NCBI GenBank assembly: GCA_020073005.1
Contig: JAIQFX010000020.1
Coordinates: forward strand, 1 to 64,000
Length of the DNA: 64,000 bases
DNA from: Terriglobia bacterium
GTDB lineage: Bacteria > Acidobacteriota > Vicinamibacteria > Vicinamibacterales > CAVVIG01
Direction of reading: 5' to 3'
Below the pieces are notes generated by a model. That model saw nothing but the letters and a program-made list of their open reading frames with translations, searched no databases and was not told the origin of the DNA. This document shows positions 51,758 to 58,833 of this stretch, piece by piece. A program made the position numbers and the translations under genes. Position 1 is the first letter of the stretch. Each line of letters starts with the position of its first letter.

Positions 51758-53041
51758 TCACTCCCTCATCTTTCCCATCGCAACCGACATCGACTGCCGG
51801 CCGGTCGCGGGATCGTAGACGATCACGGGCATCATGCGGCCGCGAATCGGGCTCGGGTGCGCGCGCGCGTAGCCCATCAGCGTCTGGGCAAGCGCTCTCC
51901 GCTCGGTATTCTTCGAATCATCAGCCGGCACGCCGGTCAGCAGATCGTTCAGCGTCAGCGGCCACGGCTCGCCGCGCAGGAGCGCATCGACCACGGTGCC
52001 CTTGAGGACGTTGTGCGAGAAGTTGAAGAAGAACGCGAGCGGCGAATAGCCCTCGTCTTGCGGACGAAAGCGCTCGAACTCGTCGAGCAGCGCGGACCGG
52101 TGTTTCCGGAAGAGATCGCGAAATTCGACGCGCTCGGCCTCGGACGTCAGCAGCGACGCGGGCGGATGATCGCCGACGAACGCGCGCGCGTCCGGCGACA
52201 GCCCATTCAGCAGCGCTTCGACGATGCGGTCGCGCTCGAGACCGTGAACGTCCGCCGCCTGCATGCGCGCGTATTCGCGCATCAGCGTCGCGAGCGCGAA
52301 GCACAGCCACGGATAGTCGGCGACGTTGTCGTCGCGCGTCTTCGTCGTGTCGCGCGCGTACGTCGCCTCGAAGCCGAAGCGGAGATGGCTGCCGATGCTC
52401 GCCGCGTGCCCGAGCGCGATCTGCACTCGATGCGCGTGACTGAGCGTCTGCACGCGCTCGAGCAGCAGATCGTACCCGCGCTCCTCGCGCTCGTAGTGGC
52501 ACGTCGCGATCAGGATCAGCGACTCGGCGTCCGCCGCGAACAGCTGCCCGCTGCCGTTCGATCCCTGCAGATCCCGCAGCAGCGACTGCAGCCGATCGAG
52601 CTGCTCGTCGGCGCGCCCTTCGTCCCACACGCGCAGGGACGCCAGCGCCAGGACGTGCATGAAGTAATAGTCCAGCAGGATCGCGAGGGCGATGGGGTCC
52701 GGCGGACCCTCTCCGCGGTTCTCGATCAGAAAGTTCAGGACGTCGACGGGAATCGTGTCGGCGTTGACGTGATCGGTCAGGCCGTCCCAGTCGTTGAGCG
52801 CGTGAAAGCCTTCCTGCCGCGTCTTCGTGTCGTACCGCGAGACGCTGGACGCCAGATTCAGCGGGAGCGAGGCGGTCGTCCACGCGTGCGCGCGCATGCC
52901 GTCGCGCAGGCGCACGAGCGCGCGGCGGAAGTCCGTCGCCGTCGCGGCGTGCTCGACGATCTCCTGGCGGGTCGCGCCGCGCAGCGCGGTCTCCAGCAGC
53001 GCGCACACCGCGTCGAAGCCGACCGCCGGTCTGCTATTCAC
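51758..53041 (-). CDS. Unknown 427-residue protein downstream of the E1 gene
   Basis: A soluble-looking protein, mostly helical, with no signal peptide and no motif I can name. Notable segments: DILLDYYFMHVLALASLRVWDEG-like region with several Trp/Tyr (near 115-145), RLQSLLRDLQGSNGSGQLFAADAESLILIATCHYE, and a late HNVLKGTVVDAL. The C-terminus ends in a charged beta region (MMPVIVYDPATGRQSMSVAMGK). It starts with GTG 53041, 12 bases after the stop of the 2-oxoacid dehydrogenase E1, so the two are probably co-transcribed. Function unknown; a partner or quality-control role for E1 is only a guess. Confidence 0.75.
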   Translation of the reverse strand: MNSRPAVGFDAVCALLETALRGATRQEIVEHAATATDFRRALVRLRDGMRAHAWTTASLPLNLASSVSRYDTKTRQEGFHALNDWDGLTDHVNADTIPVDVLNFLIENRGEGPPDPIALAILLDYYFMHVLALASLRVWDEGRADEQLDRLQSLLRDLQGSNGSGQLFAADAESLILIATCHYEREERGYDLLLERVQTLSHAHRVQIALGHAASIGSHLRFGFEATYARDTTKTRDDNVADYPWLCFALATLMREYARMQAADVHGLERDRIVEALLNGLSPDARAFVGDHPPASLLTSEAERVEFRDLFRKHRSALLDEFERFRPQDEGYSPLAFFFNFSHNVLKGTVVDALLRGEPWPLTLNDLLTGVPADDSKNTERRALAQTLMGYARAHPSPIRGRMMPVIVYDPATGRQSMSVAMGKMRE

Positions 53042-53053
53042 GATGAATGACCG

Positions 53054-55609
53054 TCAGTACGCGATCAGCAGGCGCGCCGCGCGTTCGATCATCGCCTCGC
53101 TCGGGAGATACCCGTCCTCGAGCGCGGGCGAGTACGGCACGGGCGTGTCCAGCGCACAGACGATACGGACGGGCGCGTCGAGGGATTCGAAGGCTTCTTC
53201 CTGAACGATCGCCGCGAGGCTTTCGCCGATGCCGCCGGTGCGCGCGTCCTCGTGAATGATGAGGACGCGGTGACAGTGCCGCGCGAGCGCGAGGACCGCC
53301 GGCCGATCGAGCGGCGCGAGGCTGCGGAGATCGAGGACGCTCGCGTCGATGCCGTCCGCCGCCAGTTTCGCCGCGACGCGCATGCCGACGTGGACGAACG
53401 CGCCGTACGAAATGATCGCGAGATCGCCGCCCGCGCGGCGCAGCGCGGCCTTGCCGATCGGAATCGGCGCGGGCGGCGCGTCCGCGATCGCCTGCTTGAC
53501 GCGCGGGTCGCGATAGAGCGCGATGTGCTCGTAATAGAGGACCGGATCCGGATCGGCGACGGCCGACGCCATCAGCGCGCGCGCGTCGTGCGGCGTCGAT
53601 GGCGTGACGATCTTCAGGCCTGGCGTGCGATAGAACCACGCCTCCGTGTTCTGCGAGTGGTACGGCCCGGCGTGGCGCAAGCCGCCCCACGGCATGCGCA
53701 CGACCATCGGCGTCCCGCCGCCCCAGCGATAGCGGTTCTTCGCCGCGTTGTTGACGAGCTGATTGAAGCCGGTCGCGACGAAATCGTTGAACTGCATTTC
53801 GCCGATGGGCCGCTGCCCCGCGATCGCCGCGCCGACGCAGACGCCCAGCACGCCGCTCTCGCCGATCGGCGAGTTGATCAGGCGGTCGCCGAATTCCTCG
53901 AGCAGCGGTCGCAGCAGCAGAAATGCGTTGCCGTAGCGGCCGCCGACGTCCTCGCCGTAGACGAAGACGCGCGGGTCGGCGCGCAGCGCGTCGCCGACGC
54001 CGAGCATCACGGCTTCGAGGAACGTGCGGCCCTTCGGATCGAACGGCGGCGCTGATTCGACGGTCTGGCTGAAGCCAGACCCCACGTCACTGGTCGCGGC
54101 GTCCACATTGGTCGTGGCGTCCGCCTTCAGGCGGACCTCCGGATCCAGCACCTCCACGTGCACGCGCGTCGGCTCGTTCGCGAACACGCCTGCGCCCGCG
54201 TTCGCGGACTCGGGCCACGGCGCGTCGATGACCGCGCGCGCTTCTCGTTCGACGATCGCCTCGGCCTCCTGCTTCATGCGATCGAGCTCGCCGGATTTCA
54301 ACAGGCCGTCCGCGCTCAGCTTCGCGGCGTAGAGCGCGATCGGATCCTTCGCCGCCCAGTACTCGTAGAGCTCGCGGTTGGCGTAGCCGGAGCCGCTTGT
54401 CTCAAAATTGTCGGGCAGCGGCGGCACGTCCCACGTCGTGTGCGGATCGCGGCCCAGGTACAGCATGTCGTCGTGATGCGCGTGGCCGCAGAGGCGCATC
54501 GCGACGAGCTCGATGAGCGTCGGGCCGAGGCCGGCGCGCGCGCGTTCCGCGGCCCAGCCGAACGCGCCCGCAATCGCTTCGGGATCGGTGCCGTCGAGCG
54601 TGATGCCGGGCACGCCGTAGCCGGCGGCCTTGTCCGCGAACACGCGCGTGGCGGATTGTTCGGCGACCGGCGTCGAGAGCGCCGTCTGGTTGTTCTGGAC
54701 GCAGAAGATCATCGGCAGCTTGCGCGCGGCGCAGAGATTGATCGCCTCGTGCCATTCGCCGAGCGACGATCCGCCTTCGCCGATGAACGAGACCGCGAGG
54801 CGGCCCGAGCCGTCGCGCGTGAAGGCCATCGCCATGCCCGCGAGGGTGAGGGTCGCGATCGTCAGCGGCGAGGCCGGCAGCAGGATGCCGTGCTCGAGAT
54901 CGCCGTAGCCGAAGTCCTTGCCGTCGGTCGGCGGACCTGACTTCGCCATCTGCGAATTCAGGATCATGTAAACCGTGTCCGGATCGGACCGCATCGCGTA
55001 GGTCGCGCCGAGGTCGCGAATCATCGGACCGATGACATCGCCCCGCCAAACCGATCGCTCGCCTGGAAGGCTCGCGCCACAAAATGCAGGACCGCGGCGC
55101 AGGCGCATGCACGCGCCGTAGATCGCTTCCTGGCCGAGCGACCGGAACCCTTTGCCTTGAAACGCGGTCGCGCCGTAGCGCACTTCGCCGCCGAGAAAAA
55201 ATGCTTTGAGGCGCAGGTCGGTCGCGCGCGTCAGGACCATGCCGCGGAGGATCTCGAGACGCTCGTCGCGCGTGAGCGACGCCGCGATCGCGGCGCGGCG
55301 GAGGAAGCCGTCGCAGGCCTCGATGAGCTCGGCGTGCGCCTGCTCGATGCGCGTCGCGGCGCTGGTGCGCGGCGTGGCGTCCGGCAGGCCCTGCGGGACT
55401 GGATGCGCCGCGAGCCGGCGCGTCAGCTCGTTCCTCAATGCGGGCCGCAGCGCCTCAATCGCGGCCTCGTCGCGCGGCGAGCGCGCGGGGGCGACGGCTT
55501 CAAAAGCGGCGAGCGCGTCCGCCAGCGCGAACGGATGGCGCTCGGCGACGAAGGCGCCAAGGCGGGCGGCGATCCCGGTCAGCTTCTCGAGCTCCGCGTG
55601 TTTCGGCAT
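53054..55609 (-). CDS. Fused alpha/beta 2-oxoacid dehydrogenase E1
   Basis: An 851-residue single chain. An N-terminal helical extension of about 120 residues precedes the alpha half, where the thiamine diphosphate motif runs from GEGGSSLGEWHEAIN to CVQNNQTA, with HGHAHHDD-like phosphorylation-loop residues later (GHAHHDDMLYLGRDP). The beta half starts around residue 525 (FLEAVMLGVGDALRADPRVFVYGEDVGG) and ends with the C-terminal domain (GFVHVG-type, DLRSLAPLDRPAVLA). It decarboxylates a branched-chain or pyruvate-like 2-oxoacid. No E2 or E3 gene is adjacent. Two repeat elements are translated: residues about 177-186 (ASLPGERS) and the inter-domain linker about 492-516 (VRLKADATT...GSGFSQT). 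Confidence 0.92.
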   Translation of the reverse strand: MPKHAELEKLTGIAARLGAFVAERHPFALADALAAFEAVAPARSPRDEAAIEALRPALRNELTRRLAAHPVPQGLPDATPRTSAATRIEQAHAELIEACDGFLRRAAIAASLTRDERLEILRGMVLTRATDLRLKAFFLGGEVRYGATAFQGKGFRSLGQEAIYGACMRLRRGPAFCGASLPGERSVWRGDVIGPMIRDLGATYAMRSDPDTVYMILNSQMAKSGPPTDGKDFGYGDLEHGILLPASPLTIATLTLAGMAMAFTRDGSGRLAVSFIGEGGSSLGEWHEAINLCAARKLPMIFCVQNNQTALSTPVAEQSATRVFADKAAGYGVPGITLDGTDPEAIAGAFGWAAERARAGLGPTLIELVAMRLCGHAHHDDMLYLGRDPHTTWDVPPLPDNFETSGSGYANRELYEYWAAKDPIALYAAKLSADGLLKSGELDRMKQEAEAIVEREARAVIDAPWPESANAGAGVFANEPTRVHVEVLDPEVRLKADATTNVDAATSDVGSGFSQTVESAPPFDPKGRTFLEAVMLGVGDALRADPRVFVYGEDVGGRYGNAFLLLRPLLEEFGDRLINSPIGESGVLGVCVGAAIAGQRPIGEMQFNDFVATGFNQLVNNAAKNRYRWGGGTPMVVRMPWGGLRHAGPYHSQNTEAWFYRTPGLKIVTPSTPHDARALMASAVADPDPVLYYEHIALYRDPRVKQAIADAPPAPIPIGKAALRRAGGDLAIISYGAFVHVGMRVAAKLAADGIDASVLDLRSLAPLDRPAVLALARHCHRVLIIHEDARTGGIGESLAAIVQEEAFESLDAPVRIVCALDTPVPYSPALEDGYLPSEAMIERAARLLIAY
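54063..54136. repeat. Two opposed hairpin elements coding the E1 inter-domain linker
   Basis: Copy A: GTCTGGC-TGAA-GCCAGAC (54063-54080). Copy B: GTCCGCC-TTCA-GGCGGAC (54119-54136), in the opposite orientation. Both have perfect 7-bp stems although their sequences differ. They are translated as the linker between the alpha and beta halves. Confidence 0.9.
55053..55081. repeat. TGTAGCGCGAG-family element in the E1 alpha half
   Basis: GATCGCTCGCC-TGGAA-GGCTCGCGCCACA: inner stem GCC/GGC. It interrupts a conserved stretch (GPAF ... RGDVIGPMIRDLG) and is translated as ASLPGERSVW, in frame. Confidence 0.85.
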
Positions 55610-55639
55610 GTGAGTCAAATCGTATCAAATGCGGACGAT

Positions 55640-55885
55640 AAGCAGATGCCATCGCGAAGGCACGAAGACCACGAAGAAGAACGAAGAAATGGAACCACGG
55701 AGGACGCGGAGGAATGGAGGATCAGCGTGTTCGACGCGGGCGGCCTGCCGAGCAGGCCGCGTGTGTCGGCCGACGCCGCTTCGCGGCGCCGTGTCGAACA
55801 CGATCTGCCGAGTCTCTCTTCTCCGTGTCTCGGTGTCTCCATGGCCAACTTCCGTCCGTGTCCTCCGTGTCCTCCGTGGTTTCAC
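55640..55885. repeat. Repeat island between the E1 and AcnX genes
   Basis: In order: CACGAAGACCACGAAG units (55656-55685), CACGGAGG units (about 55688-55712), a nested structure whose outer 9-base arms GTGTTCGAC/GTCGAACAC (55728 and 55793) enclose hairpins GCGGCCTGCC...AGGCCGC and GCCGCTTCGCGGC, then CTCCGTGTCTCGGTGTCTCC, then inverted CCTCCGTGT units (55856-55885). The last block supplies the TGA stop of the DUF126 gene. There is no credible gene in this stretch. Confidence 0.75.
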
Positions 55886-56301
55886 GTTCTGCGGATCTCT
55901 CCAGAGCGTGTGATGGACAGCCGTTCGCCCGTCCGGAGCAGCGCGAAGTCCTCGGCAGCGAGGGCAACGACAGGAAACGAGCGGCCGTACATCAGCTCGG
56001 CCACGATCGACGCGAGCGCGAAAAACGAATCGACGCCGGTCGTGACGATCGCGGCCGGCGCCGTCCCGGCCCTGACCGCCTCGAGCAGTACGGCGGTCGT
56101 CGTCGACGATCCTTTGCTGAACGGGACCGCGAGGACGCGCCCGCCGGCGCGGACGCCGGCCAGCGGGTGATGGCGATCGATGATCTCGCCCGTCTGGAAA
56201 TCGTACCCGCCCCAGAACGAGAGCGCGTCGTGCGTGACGAGCGCTTCGCCCTCGGCCTCGCCGGCGACGACCGCGCGGCCGGCGATTACGCGCTCCGCCA
56301 T
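55882..56301 (-). CDS. AcnX small subunit (DUF126 / aconitase X swivel domain)
   Basis: A 139-residue protein: GRAVVAGEAEGEALV, then LSFWGGYDFQTGEIIDRHHPLAG and LAVPFSKGSSTTTAVLLEAVRAG, the hallmark swivelling-domain motif with GKGSSTTS-like serines. It forms a dehydratase with the large subunit encoded just upstream, overlapping by 16 bases. In bacteria this two-gene arrangement is known for cis-3-hydroxy-L-proline dehydratase and in archaea for a mevalonate phosphate dehydratase. The stop codon lies in a repeat block. Confidence 0.92.
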   Translation of the reverse strand: MAERVIAGRAVVAGEAEGEALVTHDALSFWGGYDFQTGEIIDRHHPLAGVRAGGRVLAVPFSKGSSTTTAVLLEAVRAGTAPAAIVTTGVDSFFALASIVAELMYGRSFPVVALAAEDFALLRTGERLSITRSGEIRRT

Positions 56302-57548
56302 ACGCTCTCGTCGCGCACGACACGACCCTCGATCGCCGACCGCACGCAGTCGGCGAGACTCCCGAACGTCACGCGCGTGTTCAGCAGACTCGGCGCGTAG
56401 TACGCGTACTTCGCCGAGTTGGTCATCAGCGTCTTGATCTCCGGCGGCAGCATCGGCGACGCGAGAATGCACGTGTCCAGCGTGATCTGCGCGCCGAAGG
56501 CGACGATGGGCGCGAGGACGCCGGCCCGGTCCGCATCCTCTTTCATGAGGCGGCTCGACGTAATCAGGAACTTCACGCGCGGGTGCGCGTGCCTGCCCGC
56601 GACGAGCGGCGCGAGCTGCGCGAATTCCGCCAGCGAGAAATGCGGGCTGCCGAGGATCACCATGTCCAGCTCGCGCCCATCCGCCGTCGTCAGCTCCTTG
56701 CGAGCCGCGCGGAGATCCGCGGTCGTGATCTCCATGCTGCGCTCAGGCGATCGACCCTGGAACGCGGCGTCGAGCGTCGGCGCCTCTGGCGTCACGCCGA
56801 CCATGTGGAACAGCGCGACGCACCCGGACGAGGCGACGGCAGCGGCGAACGCCTTCAACTCGTCCTCGGCGGGCGTCACGACGATGCCCTCGATCACCGG
56901 GATGCGATCTTCGGCGAGCTTGCCGACCAGATGCCCGAGGACGGCGAAGAACTGCGCGTCCTGCTGCAGCGCGACAGGCACGTCAGTCAATCGCAACAGC
57001 ACCTGACCGGCGCGATTCTCCGTCAGGTGCAGACCGGACGCGGGCACGCGGCCCGTGATCGCGCAGCAGATGTCGAGGAGATCGGGATAGCGCTCGGTCC
57101 GCGCGCCGATGACGGAGTTGGCGAACGCGATCGCGTTCGACTCGCCCCAGGCGATCTGCTGACCGAACGCCGGGCGCATCTTCGTCTGGTACGGCGCGCA
57201 CGTCCACGTCGGCACCGTGCCCATCTTTTCGTACGCGAGCATCTGCCGCGCGGCCTTCGCGGCCCACTCGGGCGTGACGGCCCAGTTCTGCCAGCCGCAC
57301 TCGTCGACGCCGCTGACGTTCAGGCTCGTCGGGACGGCAACTTTCGCGCCGAGCGACGCAAGCTTCTCCGCGAACTCGAGGGTCGCGTCGCCCAGATAGA
57401 TCGTGCTGTCGATGTGCGCCTGCGAGATGTCCATCAGCTCGGAGGCGCCGTAGACCTCGGCCATGCGGACGAGGATCGACATCGCGAACGCCGCGGCGGG
57501 ACCGAGCGCGCCGTCGAGCATCGCTTGGTCTCTGGCGGACAGGAGCAT
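56286..57548 (-). CDS. AcnX large subunit (DUF521 / aconitase X catalytic domain)
   Basis: A 420-residue protein covering the aconitase X catalytic domain. Iron-sulphur ligands are plausible at the Cys in TWTCAPYQTKMRP, DICCAITGRVPASGLHL and TLDTCILAS; the substrate-binding SLNVSGVDECGW segment is conserved in the family. With the small subunit it should dehydrate a hydroxy acid or hydroxyproline. No hydroxyproline transport or proline-racemase gene is nearby, so the substrate is open. It probably starts a two-gene operon. Confidence 0.92.
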   Translation of the reverse strand: MLLSARDQAMLDGALGPAAAFAMSILVRMAEVYGASELMDISQAHIDSTIYLGDATLEFAEKLASLGAKVAVPTSLNVSGVDECGWQNWAVTPEWAAKAARQMLAYEKMGTVPTWTCAPYQTKMRPAFGQQIAWGESNAIAFANSVIGARTERYPDLLDICCAITGRVPASGLHLTENRAGQVLLRLTDVPVALQQDAQFFAVLGHLVGKLAEDRIPVIEGIVVTPAEDELKAFAAAVASSGCVALFHMVGVTPEAPTLDAAFQGRSPERSMEITTADLRAARKELTTADGRELDMVILGSPHFSLAEFAQLAPLVAGRHAHPRVKFLITSSRLMKEDADRAGVLAPIVAFGAQITLDTCILASPMLPPEIKTLMTNSAKYAYYAPSLLNTRVTFGSLADCVRSAIEGRVVRDESVWRSA

Positions 57549-57559
57549 GGCCTCATCAC

Positions 57560-57565
57560 TATAAT
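57560..57565 (+). promoter_or_regulatory. TATAAT box before the amidohydrolase remnant
   Basis: A perfect TATAAT lies eight bases before ATG 57573, which would make the message leaderless. No convincing -35 box is seen at the right distance. Confidence 0.35.
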
Positions 57566-57572
57566 GCGCGGC

Positions 57573-58818
57573 ATGAAGATGAGGCTGATACCCGCGCTTC
57601 TCGCGATCACCCTTCCCGCCCTGGCCGGCGCTCAGAGTTCACCGGCACCGGCAACAATTACCGTTCTCAAACCGGCGCGCGTGTTCGACGGCGATACGAT
57701 GCACGAGGGCTGGGCCGTGCGCGTGCGTGGCGAGCGGATCGACGCCGTGGGACCTGAAGCGAGCGTTGCCGCCGCTGGCGCCAAAGTGATCGACCTGCCC
57801 GGAACCACGTTGACGCCCGGGCTCGTCGAAGGCCACTCGCACATCCTGCTGCACGCGTATAGCGAGACGTCGTGGACCGATCAGGTGTCGAAGGAAGGGC
57901 TCGCGCTGCGCGTGGCGCGCGCGACGAACCATCTGCGCGCGACGCTGCAGGCCGGCTTCACGACCGTCCGCGATCTTGGCACCGAAGGCGCGCAGTACGC
58001 CGACGTCGAGCTTCGCGACGCGGTGCGGCAGGGCATCATTCCCGGCCCGCGCATCCTCGCGTCGACGAGAGCGATCGTCGTCACGGGCAGCTATCAGCCG
58101 CACTTCATTCCTGAATGGAACGTCCCGCAGGGCGCCGAGGAAGCCGACGGCGTGGACAGCCTGCTGCGCGTCGTCCGCGATCAGATCGGCCGCGGCGCCG
58201 ACTGGATCAAGATGTACGCGGACTATCGCTGGGGGCCGATGCCGGGCTCGCGTCCGACGTTCTCAGTCGAGGAATTGAAACTCGCCGTCGAGACGGCGAA
58301 GAGCGCTGGCGTTCCCGTCGCCGTGCATTCGAACACGGCGGAAGGCATGCGGCGCGCGACGCTCGCGGGCGTCGAGACGGCGTCGAGACCATCGAGCACG
58401 GCGGCGAGGGCACGCCTGAAGTCTTCAAGCTGATGGTCGAGCATCACGTCGCGCTCTGCCCGACGATCACCGCGGGTGCCGGTCCGTGGCCGCCGGCGAA
58501 TCCGAACTCACCGGCGAATCAGCGCAAGCGCGAGAGCTTCAAGGCCGCGCTCGATGCCGGCGTGACGATCATCAACGGCAGCGACGTCGGTACCTTTCCG
58601 CACGGCGACAACGCGCGCGAGCTCGAAGCGATGGTCGCGTACGGCATGCAGCCGACGGCCGCGCTCAAGAGCGCGACATCAGTCGCCGCGCGCGTGCTGC
58701 ACATGGAGAATCAAATCGGATCAGTGAAGCAGGGACTCTTCGCCGATCTCGAGACATTTCAGCGCTGCGGAAAGTGAAGTTCGTGATGAAGAACGGGGCG
58801 GTGTTCCGGCAGCGCTAA
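57573..58818 (+). pseudogene. Secreted amidohydrolase inactivated by an 11-bp tandem duplication
   Basis: The gene encodes a signal peptide (LIPALLAITLPALAGAQ) and a metal-dependent amidohydrolase: GLVEGHSHILLHAYSE (His-x-His), ADWIKMYADYRW (Lys), VAVHSNTAEG, IEHGGEG, GSDVGTFPHGDN (metal Asp). At 58368-58389 the 11-base unit GGCGTCGAGAC is present twice in tandem, shifting the frame; removing one copy restores GVETIEHGG. A second break near 58747 loses about eight residues (the VxGDPT region) before DISALRKVKFVMKNG. Two independent lesions make a sequencing error unlikely for both. As read, the gene cannot make a full product. Confidence 0.85.
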
Positions 58819-58833
58819 AGGGTCAGGCCTGCC

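Noticed and set aside
56583-57548. Long plus-strand open frame reading into the amidohydrolase
   Set aside because: The first part is antisense to the AcnX large subunit; the real start is at the signal peptide near 57573.
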